Assembly (NCBI GenBank): GCA_031261425.1
Contig: JAISJR010000052.1
Location: 1 to 64,000 of the forward strand
Length of the DNA: 64,000 nucleotides
Source of the DNA: Planctomycetota bacterium
GTDB taxonomy: Bacteria > Planctomycetota > SZUA-567
Reading direction: 5' to 3'
Positions 34,355-44,749 of the stretch are shown here, one piece after another; position 1 is the stretch's first letter, and every line of letters starts with the position of its first letter. The notes beneath the pieces are model-generated. The model was not told where the DNA came from, searched no databases, and saw only the letters and a list, made by a program, of their open reading frames with translations. The position numbers and the translations under genes were made by a program.

Positions 34355-35524
34355 ATGAGCAAGGGGCTTGATACGGCGTTTATGCGGAAAACATTGTTGG
34401 CGTTGTTGGCAATCCCGTCGCCGTCGGCGGACGAACGCGCGGTCGCCGATTACGTCGTCGCGGTCGCCGCCGAACTGGGCTACGCTCTCAAAGAGGACGG
34501 CGCCGGCAAAGCCATCGACGGCAACTGCGGCAATCTTTACGTCAAAATTCCGGCGACCGACAAGACCTTTCCGTCGCTGTTGTTGAGCGCGCATCTCGAC
34601 ACCGTCGGCGACCTCCGCGCGCCGCAGGTAATTCACGACAAAACCGCCGACCGCTATCACGCCGACGGTTCGACGATTTTGGGCGGCGACGACAAATGCG
34701 GCGTCGCGATATTGTTGGCGCTGATGAAAAAAATCCACGCCGAAAAAATTCCGCACGGCGAATTGCTGTTCGTCTTTTCCGTGTCGGAAGAAACCGGTTT
34801 GAGCGGCGTCGAACATTTCGACTCCAAACTTTACGCCAAACTCGACGGCGGCATTATTTTAGACCACGGCGCGCTGAACGAAATAATTGTCGCCGCGCCG
34901 ACGAAAGTGCAAATCAATCTGACGGTGCGCGGCGTCGGCGGACACGCGGCGTTTCCTGAAAATCACATCAACGCGGCGCAAGTGGCGGCGCGCGCCGTGT
35001 CGCGTCTGCCGTCCGGTCGGCTTGACCCCGGCACGACGGCAAATCTCGGCATCCTTTGGTCCGGCACGGCGGCGAACATTATCCCCGACACCGGTTACGC
35101 CGAATACGAAATCCGCAGTCATAGCGAGCAGTTGTTGGATTTTCATTTGACGAACGCGCTGACGATTATCGAAGCGGCGGTGCGGGAGGCGCGGGTCATT
35201 CACCAAAGCGGCGAAAAAAATCCGCGTTTCAGCAAGGCGACGGTGGATGTCGATATTGAGACGCACTACTGCCGTTACGCGCTGGCGGACGAGGCGTTGC
35301 CGGTGCGGCTGTTGAGCGGCGCGTTCAAGGGACAAAACATCGATTTTGTGAAAAAGCCGACCAACGGCGGCAGTGACGCGAACGTCTATAACGCGAAAGG
35401 TTTGCCGACGGTGGTGATGGGTTGCGGCTACTACGAGCCGCACGGCGTCGGCGAATACATCGAGTTCGCCGAAACGGTCGCCGCCGGCGAAATTTTATTG
35501 AAAGCCGTTACCACGCCGGCGTAG
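34355..35524 (+). CDS. M20-family peptidase, PepT-like
   Basis: 389 residues. Zinc-dependent exopeptidase or related deacylase. Metal-binding motifs are seen in order: LLLSAHLDTVGD (His, Asp), TILGGDDKCGVA (Asp), VFSVSEETGLSG (Glu-Glu) and the C-terminal HGVGEYI. The lid or dimerisation domain is at about 190-310. The ATG at 34355 follows GGTGGAGAAAAG. Similarity of motifs is closest to the tripeptidase (PepT) branch; the substrate is not certain. Confidence 0.85.
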   Translation: MSKGLDTAFMRKTLLALLAIPSPSADERAVADYVVAVAAELGYALKEDGAGKAIDGNCGNLYVKIPATDKTFPSLLLSAHLDTVGDLRAPQVIHDKTADRYHADGSTILGGDDKCGVAILLALMKKIHAEKIPHGELLFVFSVSEETGLSGVEHFDSKLYAKLDGGIILDHGALNEIIVAAPTKVQINLTVRGVGGHAAFPENHINAAQVAARAVSRLPSGRLDPGTTANLGILWSGTAANIIPDTGYAEYEIRSHSEQLLDFHLTNALTIIEAAVREARVIHQSGEKNPRFSKATVDVDIETHYCRYALADEALPVRLLSGAFKGQNIDFVKKPTNGGSDANVYNAKGLPTVVMGCGYYEPHGVGEYIEFAETVAAGEILLKAVTTPA

Positions 35525-35554
35525 GCGACAGACCTGCTCGCAACGGAGAAGAGA

Positions 35555-35755
35555 AATTAATTACGAATTACGGATGAGGTAGAACGTTGAACGCGCCCGA
35601 TTTTATTCCGACAAGCGCACTAACTTTCGCTTCACTACGTCATAATTCGTAATTTTTAATTTGTAATTCTTACGCGCCTTCGTGAGCAACAAAAAAAGTT
35701 AAGACACAGGTCTATTTCGTAATTGTCAATTGTTAATTATGAATTGTTAATTACT
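35555..35755. repeat. AATTACG/AATTGTT heptamer element
   Basis: Between the peptidase and accD (convergent). AATTACGAATTACGG at the left, AGCGCACTAACTTTCGCTTC in the middle, CATAATTCGTAATTTTTAA to the right, then CAATTGTTAATTATGAATTG at about 35726-35750. No gene is present. Confidence 0.65.
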
Positions 35756-35756
35756 T

Positions 35757-36617
35757 TCACGCCGCCGCCACTTTGCCGAGCAAGAGATTTAGCAGGGCGG
35801 TTAGCCGTTCGCGCAGGACGCTTCGCGGCACGATTTGGTCAACTTGTCCGTGCGCCAGCAAAAATTCCGACCGCTGAAAACCGGCGGGCAGTTCCGCGTT
35901 AATCGTCGTTTTGATGACGCGCGGTCCGGTGAAGCCGACTAACGCCCCCGGCTCGGCGAGAATGATGTCGCCCAACGCCGCCCAACTTGCCCACACGCCG
36001 CCCATAGTACATTCCGTAACCACGCTGATAAACGGCAAACCCGCCTCGCGCAACCGCGCCAACGCCGCCGCCGTCTTCGCCATCTGCATCAACGAATACA
36101 TACCCTCGTGCATCCGCGCCCCGCCGCCGGAACTGGAAACGGTGATAAGCGGCAACCGCTCGGCGAGCGCGAATTCCGCCAGACGCGCGAATTTTTCCCC
36201 GACGACCGAATCCATCGACCCCGCGAGAAAAAACGGGTCGGTCGCCAAAATCGCCACGCGCCGCCCTTCGAGCCGTCCCTCGCCGGCGATGATGGCGGAG
36301 AGTTGTCCGGTCTTTTTCATTTCGTCAAATAATTTTTCCTGATAGGTCTTGCCGCCGCAGTCGAAATTCAGGATGTCTTTGCTCGCCAAGTCGGCGTCGT
36401 GTTCGACGAAAGAATCTTGGTCGAGCGTGATTTGCAGGCGCGTGCGCGCGCTAATCTGGCGGTGAAAGCCGCACAGTTGGCAGACGCCGAGATTTTCTTC
36501 CAAGACCTTGACGAGAATAATTTCGCCGCATCCCTTGCATTTCACCGCCGGCGGATTCTCAATCGGGTCGTGCCGCCGGTGAAATTTCTTCAATAACTCC
36601 AAGCCGAAAATCGCCAT
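35757..36617 (-). CDS. accD: Acetyl-CoA carboxylase carboxyltransferase subunit beta
   Basis: 286 residues. It transfers CO2 from biotin to acetyl-CoA, the first step of fatty-acid synthesis, together with AccA. An N-terminal zinc ribbon (Cys27, Cys30, Cys46, Cys49) is followed by the crotonase-fold domain with SSSGGGARMHEGMYSLMQMAKT and VVTECTMGGVWASWA. CGGGAGGCAAAACC precedes the ATG. accA is not in the window. Confidence 0.95.
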   Translation of the reverse strand: MAIFGLELLKKFHRRHDPIENPPAVKCKGCGEIILVKVLEENLGVCQLCGFHRQISARTRLQITLDQDSFVEHDADLASKDILNFDCGGKTYQEKLFDEMKKTGQLSAIIAGEGRLEGRRVAILATDPFFLAGSMDSVVGEKFARLAEFALAERLPLITVSSSGGGARMHEGMYSLMQMAKTAAALARLREAGLPFISVVTECTMGGVWASWAALGDIILAEPGALVGFTGPRVIKTTINAELPAGFQRSEFLLAHGQVDQIVPRSVLRERLTALLNLLLGKVAAA

Positions 36618-36682
36618 GGTTTTGCCTCCCGTTTTCTTTGAGCGGACAGAGTGGTTCGGAAACCGTTAGGAGTAAGAGATTC

Positions 36683-36925
36683 GTCCACGAATTAGCACGA
36701 ATTAGACGAATTTTCACGAAACCGAGCGAAGCGAAGGTTAGGGCGCTTGCCAAATTTTTTGTTTCTCACAGAGGCACAGAGGCACAGAGGCACAGAGGCA
36801 CAGAGAAAATCCGAATTTGTTTGCTTCTTTTTTTTCTCTTTTCTCTCTCCGTGCCTCTGTTGCTCTGTGAGAAATCTCTTGCTCTTATATTCGTGTAAAT
36901 TCGTCTAATTCGTGAAAATTCGTGG
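36683..36925. repeat. Concentric element: CACGAATTA arms around CACAGAGG arms
   Basis: Outer left arm GTCCACGAATTAGCACGAAT, then GAGCGAAGCGAAGG, then an inner arm of five CACAGAGG octamers at about 36769-36802. The inner right arm (GTGCCTCTGTTGCTCTGTGAG at about 36860) and outer right arm (AATTCGTCTAATTCGTGAAA to GTGGAC) mirror them. No gene is present in 36618-37174 apart from the start of the toxin-antitoxin leader. Confidence 0.8.
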
Positions 36926-37174
36926 ACACGTTCTTTTTTTTCTAAACGAGTCGAATTAAAACCATCGCCGCGCGGAAAGGAATAGCGGCGCGTCCACTCT
37001 CACCGAAAGTTTGCGGCGGCGGCGAGTTTTTCACGCGCCGGATTTTTTATCAAATTCCGAAAGGCGAGGCGGAAAAACTTTTTTGCGCGTTAAAAATCGC
37101 GGTTATGCTTCCTGTCTAAAATTCGCCAAATCGGCGGCGCTTAACTTGCCCGCCGTTCACGCAGGAGAAACACG

Positions 37175-37384
37175 ATGTCAATCGTAGCCAATTCTATTCC
37201 GTCGCCATCGCAACAGTTGCCGTTTCCCGTTATCGAAGTCGAAACCGGCTTGCCGCCGCCGGACGGCGATATTTTTTATCATCCGGCGAATATCGCTTGG
37301 CTCACGGAGTCAATGCGGCAAAGTGAAAGAGGCGAATTTGTGGTCAAAACAATGGAAGAATTGGAGGAGATGATGCGTGGGTAA
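37175..37384 (+). CDS. Putative antitoxin of a YoeB-type pair
   Basis: 69 residues, ahead of and overlapping the toxin gene by 8 bases, which is the usual antitoxin position. The C-terminal half (AWLTESMRQSERGEFVVKTMEELEEMMRG) is acidic and helical, as in antitoxins that wrap RelE-fold toxins. The N-terminus is Pro/Ser-rich and lacks a clear Phd/YefM DNA-binding motif, so the family is uncertain. CAGGAGAAACACG precedes the ATG. Confidence 0.65.
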   Translation: MSIVANSIPSPSQQLPFPVIEVETGLPPPDGDIFYHPANIAWLTESMRQSERGEFVVKTMEELEEMMRG

Positions 37385-37646
37385 AATCCAATTCACCGCC
37401 GACGGTTGGCGCGATTACATTTTTTGGCAAACTGCCGACCGCAAAACGGCGAATAAAATCAACGCGCTCATAAAGGACACGGAACGTGACGGCAATTCCG
37501 GCATCGGCAAACCGGAAGCGTTAATCGGCGACCTTTCCGGCTATTACAGCCGCCGCATTGACGAGAAAAATCGTTTCGTCTATCGACTGTTGGACAACGG
37601 CGATTTTGAGATTCAATCGTGCCGCGGACACTACAACGACAAATAA
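37377..37646 (+). CDS. yoeB: Txe/YoeB-family mRNA interferase toxin
   Basis: 89 residues, RelE fold. It cleaves mRNA in the ribosomal A site. Catalytic residues expected in the family are present: Glu47 (GKPEALIGDLSGYYSRRI), Arg66 (KNRFVYR), His85 and Tyr86 (CRGHYND). The GTG start at 37377 lies inside the antitoxin gene and follows GGAGGAGA. Length and motifs match E. coli YoeB closely. Confidence 0.88.
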   Translation: MGKIQFTADGWRDYIFWQTADRKTANKINALIKDTERDGNSGIGKPEALIGDLSGYYSRRIDEKNRFVYRLLDNGDFEIQSCRGHYNDK

Positions 37647-40031
<2,385 letters not shown>

Positions 40032-40138
40032 AATTGAGAGTTGAGAGTTTAGAGTTAAGAGTTGAGCAGAGGTTGCGCTTCGCGCGTTATTAAAAATAAC
40101 TCCACTGCTAAACTCTCAACTCTAAACTCTCAACTCTA
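40032..40138. repeat. GAGAGTT heptamer-armed element
   Basis: Between ptsG and ptsH. Left arm GAGAGTTGAGAGTTTAGAG and on, core GGTTGCGCTTCGCGCG with AAAATAACTCC, right arm CTCAACTCTAAACTCTCAA. A model example of this class. Confidence 0.85.
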
Positions 40139-40170
40139 ATTCTTTTAACTCTCAAAAAAGGAGAACCGCA

Positions 40171-40428
40171 ATGAAATCCATTTCTTACGTCATCAAAGAC
40201 CCGATTGGGATTCACGCGCGACCGGCGGGGTCGCTCATCAAGGAATTGGGCGCGTTCGGCAGTAAGGTTACGATTAAGCGCGGCGCCGACAGTTGCGACG
40301 GCAAGAAATTGCTGGCGCTGATGAAACTGAAAGTCAAGCAAGGCGAAACCATCGTCGTCGAAGCCGACGGCGCCGACGAAGAAGCGACGGTCAAGGCGGC
40401 GGAAGCGTTTTTGACCAAGAACCTTTAA
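40171..40428 (+). CDS. ptsH: Phosphocarrier protein HPr
   Basis: 85 residues. Accepts phosphate from EI on His15 (GIHARPAGS) and passes it to EII. The usual regulatory serine at 46 (KSIMGVM in other bacteria) is Lys here (CDGKKLLALMKL), so control by HPr kinase at that site appears impossible. AAAAGGAGAACCGCA precedes the ATG. Confidence 0.93.
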   Translation: MKSISYVIKDPIGIHARPAGSLIKELGAFGSKVTIKRGADSCDGKKLLALMKLKVKQGETIVVEADGADEEATVKAAEAFLTKNL

Positions 40429-40430
40429 GA

Positions 40431-40744
40431 GCAGAGTTGAGAGTTGAAAGTTCAGAGTTGAGATAATTGACCTGTTTAATCATCTCCGCTTAAATTCCCC
40501 TCTACTTAAATTCCCCTCTACGGAGGGGTGGCAGGCGAAACGCTCTATCTCGCCTGACGGGGTGGTTGCTCGCGTTACCCCAAATTCGGCAACCACCCCG
40601 TCAATCGGCGAAAGAGCCGCCGATTGCCACCCCTCCGTAGAGGGGAATTAAGAGTTGCCGCGCTTTTGGCGCGACCGTCGGCGATGATTAAACTGCTCTC
40701 AACTTTTAACTCTAAACTCTTAACTCTAAACTCTCAACTCTAAC
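40431..40744. repeat. GAGAGTT heptamer element interrupted by a 150-bp palindrome
   Basis: Outer arms of GAGAGTT-type heptamers at 40434-40462 and 40687-40742. Between them is a palindrome at about 40499-40650 with ends CCCCTCTACGGAGGGGTGGC and complement, and inner pair GACGGGGTGGTTGC/GCAACCACCCCGTC. The same palindrome occurs at 6883-7024. It appears to have landed inside the heptamer element. Confidence 0.8.
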
Positions 40745-40762
40745 CACAGGGAGATGATGAAA

Positions 40763-42385
40763 ATGATAACCCTCAAAGGCAAAGGCGTCAGCGTCGGGAT
40801 TGCCACCGGAAAATTGCTGTTTATCGACCGGTCGAAATTCGTGCCGGAACGCAAAGCCATCACCGATGTCGCCGGCGAATTGCAACGCTTTGAACACGCC
40901 AGCAAGACCGCCCAAGACCAATTGAGCAAACTCGCCGAAGAAATGAAAGAGAAACTCGGCGAGGAACACGCGGCGTTGTTTGAAGTCCACAGTATGATGC
41001 TCGCGGACACCGACTTTACCGACCCCATCCGCAAAATCATCAGCGAAGAAGTCGTCTGCGCGGAATACGCGACGTTGCGGGCAAGCACGGTTTTGGCGCA
41101 GGAATTTGCCGACTTGGAAGACGAATATATGAGCGCGCGGGCGGCGGACGTGCGCGACGTGGCGAAACGGGTGATTGCGGTGTTGTCCGGCGCGCCGGTG
41201 GACCCGACGAGCGGTCCCGAACAGGTGATTCTGGCGACCGACGATTTCACGCCGAGCGAAACGGCGCAGTTTGACCGGAGCAAGGTCTTGGCGCTCGTGT
41301 CGCAAGCCGGCGCCGCCAATTCGCACACGGCGATTTTTGCGCGGACGATGAACATTCCGGCGATTATCGGCTTGGGCGCGTCGTTGTCGGCGGGTTTGTC
41401 CGGCTTGCCGGTCGCGGTGGACGGCGAAGGCGGCGAATTGTATGTCGAGCCGGACGCCGGCGTCGTTACCCGTCTGCAAGAAAAAGCCGCGAAAATCAAA
41501 GGCGAGCGGGCGCAACTCGAACAATATCGCGGCAAGCCGACGGCGACGAAAAGCGGCAAAAAAATCAAACTCTACGCGAACATCGGCTCGGCGAAGGACG
41601 CGGATTCGGCGGTCAACAACGACGCGGAAGGCATCGGCTTGTTCCGCAGTGAATTTTTGTATTTGGGGCGCGACGATTATCCCGACGAAATGGTGCAGTT
41701 TGAGAGTTACAAAACGGTCGCCGAACGGCTGAACGGAAAATTGGTCGTCATCCGCACGCTCGACATCGGCGCGGACAAACAGGCGGACTATTTCAAACTG
41801 CCGCACGAAGAAAATCCGGCGTTGGGGATGCGCGCCATTCGGATTTGTTTGACGCGCAAAGACCTGTTCAAGACGCAGTTGCGCGCGTTGTATCGGGCGT
41901 CGGCGTTCGGCAACGTGGCGATTATGTTCCCGATGATTTCGAGCGTGAAAGAGTTGTTGCAGGCGAAAACGATTACGGCGGAAGTCCGCGCCGAACTGAC
42001 GGAAAAGAACATCAAATTCAATCCCGACACGCCGATTGGGATTATGGTCGAAACGCCGGCGTCGGCGATTATCAGCGACCAGTTGGCGCGCGAGGCGGAT
42101 TTCTTCAGCATCGGCACCAACGATTTGACGCAATACACGCTGGCGGTGGACCGGCAAAACGAGTCGATTAGCGAATTTGTCGATACGCACCACGAGGCGA
42201 TTTTGCGGTTGATTCAAATGACGGTCGATAACGCGCACAAGGCGGGTATTTGGGCGGGCATTTGCGGCTCGCTCGGCGCCGACCCGACGCTGACGCAACG
42301 CTTCGTCGATATGGGCATCGACGAATTGTCGGTCGAGCCGTCGGCAATCCTCCGCCTCCGTAGCCGCATCAACGAAATGGCGTAA
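40763..42385 (+). CDS. ptsI: PTS enzyme I (phosphoenolpyruvate-protein phosphotransferase)
   Basis: Transfers phosphate from PEP to HPr. Active-site His188 in GAANSHTAIFARTMNIPAI, PEP-binding barrel with GLFRSEFLYLGRDDYPDE, MLDIG-like RTLDIGADKQ, and CGSLGADP near the end. Three ATGs are available (40754, 40757, 40763). CAGGGAG abuts the first, so spacing favours 40763, which also puts the active His at the usual position. A strong terminator follows. Confidence 0.94.
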   Translation: MITLKGKGVSVGIATGKLLFIDRSKFVPERKAITDVAGELQRFEHASKTAQDQLSKLAEEMKEKLGEEHAALFEVHSMMLADTDFTDPIRKIISEEVVCAEYATLRASTVLAQEFADLEDEYMSARAADVRDVAKRVIAVLSGAPVDPTSGPEQVILATDDFTPSETAQFDRSKVLALVSQAGAANSHTAIFARTMNIPAIIGLGASLSAGLSGLPVAVDGEGGELYVEPDAGVVTRLQEKAAKIKGERAQLEQYRGKPTATKSGKKIKLYANIGSAKDADSAVNNDAEGIGLFRSEFLYLGRDDYPDEMVQFESYKTVAERLNGKLVVIRTLDIGADKQADYFKLPHEENPALGMRAIRICLTRKDLFKTQLRALYRASAFGNVAIMFPMISSVKELLQAKTITAEVRAELTEKNIKFNPDTPIGIMVETPASAIISDQLAREADFFSIGTNDLTQYTLAVDRQNESISEFVDTHHEAILRLIQMTVDNAHKAGIWAGICGSLGADPTLTQRFVDMGIDELSVEPSAILRLRSRINEMA

Positions 42386-42436
42386 AGGCGCGGGCGGGCG
42401 CGGGCGCGAACTTCTCGGCGGGATTTTTTTTTGCGG

Positions 42437-42474
42437 GGGGCGTTGCCGGAAGAGCGGCAACGCCCCTGTTGTTT
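42437..42474 (+). terminator. Rho-independent terminator after ptsI
   Basis: Stem GGGGCGTTGCC paired with GGCAACGCCCC, 8-base loop, then TGTTGTTT. It ends the ptsG-ptsH-ptsI transcript. Downstream (42510-42565) are loose repeats of TTAAGGTTCTTAAAA before murD. Confidence 0.8.
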
Positions 42475-42599
42475 CGCGCCGTCGGCGTGCCGAGCGGCGC
42501 GATTAAGGCAATTAAGGTTCTTAAAATTCTTAAAAACCTTAATCACCTTAAAAAAACCTTAAATTTATCAATGACGGTCCCCCAAATTGTGAATTGAAG

Positions 42600-43982
42600 A
42601 TGACTACTTTTCTCGCGCCGCGCCGCGCCACCGTGATGGGTTTGGGATTGTTCGGCGGCGGCGTGGGCGTCGCCAAGTTTTTAGTAACGCGGGGCGTCGA
42701 AGTTACCGTTACCGATTTGCGCGACGCGGAGACCTTGCGCCCGTCGATTACCGCGTTGCGCGATTTGCCGATGCGCTACGTTCTCGGTCGGCACGACGAG
42801 CGCGATTTTATCGACACCGATTTGGTCGTCGTCAATCCGGCGGTCAAATTCGACAACCCATTCGTCCGCCTCGCCCGCGACCATCACGTCCCGCGCCAAA
42901 CCGAAATCGGCATCGTTTTAGCCATTCACCGCGGCGCGCAACTTGCGGTTACCGGCGCCAACGGCAAATCCACGACGACGGCGTTGCTCGGCGCGATGGT
43001 CAAAGCGGCGGCGCCCGCGACGCTCGTCGGCGGCAATATCGGCGGCTCGTTGCTCGAAACTCTGACGGAAAATCCGGCGGCGTTGACCGCGCCGTTGGTG
43101 TTGGAATTGTCGTCGTTTCAGTTGCATTATTTATCGGCGGAAAAATGGGCGCCGCGCGTCGCCGTCGTTACGAATCTCTCGCCGAATCATCTCGATTGGC
43201 ACCGGAACTTGGCGCATTATTACGCGAGCAAACGCCGCTTATTGCGCGACCAAACCGCGACCGATTACGTCGTTCTGAATTACGCCGACCCGCTTTTGCG
43301 CGTCTGGGCGGACGCGGTCGGCGGCGCGGTTATCGCGGCGCAGGAGCGCGACGCCGGAACGCCGAACGCCGTTTTTTCGCGCGGCGACGAAATTGTTTGC
43401 CGCCTTGCCGGCGAGGAAAAAGTAATCGGCGATTGGCGCGATTTCCGCCTGCCCGGCGCGCATAACCGGAGCAACGCGCTACAAGCGGCGGCGGCGGCGG
43501 CGGCGTTTGGCAAGAACGCGGACGCGGTTCGGCGCGGATTAAAAAATTTCGCCGGTCTGCCGCACCGGTTGCAAAAAGTCGCGGAAATCGGCGGCAAAAT
43601 TTTTATCGACGACTCGATAGCGACGACGCCGGAAAGCGCGATTTGCGGGTTAGATTCTTTCGCCGCGCCGGTCGTGGTCATCGCGGGCGGTTACGACAAA
43701 GGCAGTGATTTGACCGCGTTCGCGCAAGCCGTCGCCGACCGCGCGTTCGCCGCCGTTTTAATCGGCGCGACCGCCGAAAAAATCGCGGACGCCGCGCGCG
43801 CGCGTAATCCGCAATGCCGGTTAATTATGGCGGGAACCGATTTCGCGACGGCGGTCAAACGCGCCGCCGAAATTTGTCCGGCGGGCGGCGTGGTGTTGCT
43901 CAGCCCCGCCTGCGCGAGTTACGATATGTTCAGAAATTTCGATGAGCGAGGGGAACGGTTTAGAGCAGAGTTGAGAGTTTAG
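42600..43982 (+). CDS. murD: UDP-N-acetylmuramoylalanine--D-glutamate ligase
   Basis: 460 residues. Adds D-Glu to UDP-MurNAc-L-Ala in peptidoglycan synthesis. N-terminal domain GLGLFGGGVGVAKFL, central ATP-binding VTGANGKSTTTALLG, GGNIGGSLLE, ELSSFQLHYL, NHLDWH, and C-terminal LSPACASYDMFRNFDERGERF. The ATG at 42600 is preferred to a TTG at 42594. The last six residues (RAELRV) and the stop are made by GAGAGTT heptamers. No other mur genes are adjacent. Confidence 0.93.
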   Translation: MTTFLAPRRATVMGLGLFGGGVGVAKFLVTRGVEVTVTDLRDAETLRPSITALRDLPMRYVLGRHDERDFIDTDLVVVNPAVKFDNPFVRLARDHHVPRQTEIGIVLAIHRGAQLAVTGANGKSTTTALLGAMVKAAAPATLVGGNIGGSLLETLTENPAALTAPLVLELSSFQLHYLSAEKWAPRVAVVTNLSPNHLDWHRNLAHYYASKRRLLRDQTATDYVVLNYADPLLRVWADAVGGAVIAAQERDAGTPNAVFSRGDEIVCRLAGEEKVIGDWRDFRLPGAHNRSNALQAAAAAAAFGKNADAVRRGLKNFAGLPHRLQKVAEIGGKIFIDDSIATTPESAICGLDSFAAPVVVIAGGYDKGSDLTAFAQAVADRAFAAVLIGATAEKIADAARARNPQCRLIMAGTDFATAVKRAAEICPAGGVVLLSPACASYDMFRNFDERGERFRAELRV

Positions 43983-44051
43983 AGTTGAGAGTTTAGATAA
44001 AGCGCGTAGCGCGACCTTCTCTTAACTCTAAACTCTCAACTCTAAACTCTT
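43963..44051. repeat. GAGAGTT heptamer-armed element between convergent genes
   Basis: Left arm GAGCAGAGTTGAGAGTTTAG and on, core AAAGCGCGTAGCGCGACC, right arm CTTAACTCTAAACTCTCAAC. It supplies the stop codons of both murD (+) and queD (-). Confidence 0.82.
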
Positions 44052-44413
44052 TCGCTATAAACCGCGCAACATTTTTCCGACTCCCACACCGTCACGGCGG
44101 ACATTTGGACGGTCGCGGGCAATTGGGGCGCGAGGCGCTGAAAAAGGTATTGCGCGATGCTTTCCGAGGTCGGATTGCGGCGGTCGAACGGCGGGATTTG
44201 ATTGAGAAATTGATGGTCGAGAAGATTTAATTCGACGGCGAGGATTCTTTTTAGGTCGCCGAAATCCATTAACATTCCGTTGGACGGCAATTCGGCGCCG
44301 CTAATCGCGACCTTGACGCGCCAATTATGCCCGTGCAAATTTTCGCATTTGCCGCGATATTCGCGCAATTGGTGCGCGGCGGAAAAATGGTCTTCGACTT
44401 CAAGCGTGAACAT
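44042..44413 (-). CDS. queD: 6-carboxy-tetrahydropterin synthase / 6-pyruvoyl-tetrahydropterin synthase family
   Basis: 123 residues. Converts dihydroneopterin triphosphate to carboxytetrahydropterin on the way to queuosine, or a related pterin step. Zinc ligands His14, His27 and His29 (FSAAH, LHGHNW) and catalytic Cys23 (RGKCENLHGH) are present, with LLDHQFLN and a late Glu. Length fits QueD. The C-terminal SERV and stop are heptamer-derived. No queC or queE nearby; a pteridine-reductase-like gene is at 48.8 kb. Confidence 0.9.
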   Translation of the reverse strand: MFTLEVEDHFSAAHQLREYRGKCENLHGHNWRVKVAISGAELPSNGMLMDFGDLKRILAVELNLLDHQFLNQIPPFDRRNPTSESIAQYLFQRLAPQLPATVQMSAVTVWESEKCCAVYSERV

Positions 44414-44414
44414 A

Positions 44415-44526
44415 TTTTTTAGAGTTTAGAGTTAAGAGATTAGAGTTTAGAGAATGGAGTTTTATTTTTAAGACGCGCGAAGCGCAACCTTTGCTCAACT
44501 CTTAACTCTAAACTCTTAACTCTGAA
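44415..44526. repeat. GAGAGTT heptamer-armed element
   Basis: Between queD and the next minus-strand gene. Arms AGAGTTTAGAGTTAAGAG and CTCAACTCTTAACTCTAAAC; core GGAGTTTTATTTTTAAG and GCGCGAAGCGCAACC, i.e. the standard core in reverse orientation. Confidence 0.82.
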
Positions 44527-44527
44527 T

Positions 44528-44749
44528 TTACGCGGCGGCGACCTCTTCCCATTTGCGCCGGAGGGCGCATTCCTCGCGGCAGGAACAAACTTGCGAGCAA
44601 TAGACGCGCCGCATCATTCCGCCGTAGTGCTGAATAAACTGCGCGACTTGCTGATTGAAATCGGCGACGAACGGCGTGGCGGCGTAGCGCTGAATCATCG
44701 CCGCTTGCCCTTTCATTAGATTGCCCATTTGAGCGCACGGCGTAAGCAT
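44528..44749 (-). CDS. Small cysteine-rich protein of unknown function
   Basis: 73 residues. I do not recognise a family. The first part is helical (MIQRYAATPFVADFNQQVAQFIQHYGGMM). A cysteine cluster follows near residues 51-61 (YCSQVCSCREEC), which could bind metal. AAGGAGACCGCG precedes the ATG and supports translation. Confidence 0.6.
   Translation of the reverse strand: MLTPCAQMGNLMKGQAAMIQRYAATPFVADFNQQVAQFIQHYGGMMRRVYCSQVCSCREECALRRKWEEVAAA

Noticed and set aside
36769-36885. CACAGAGG repeats as a CRISPR array
   Set aside because: Units are only 8 bases, without spacers, and they have an inverted partner; this is a tandem-repeat palindrome.
40712-42460. 582-codon minus-strand frame opposite ptsI
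   Set aside because: Low-complexity Arg-rich translation, begins and ends in repeats; ptsI on the other strand is unambiguous.
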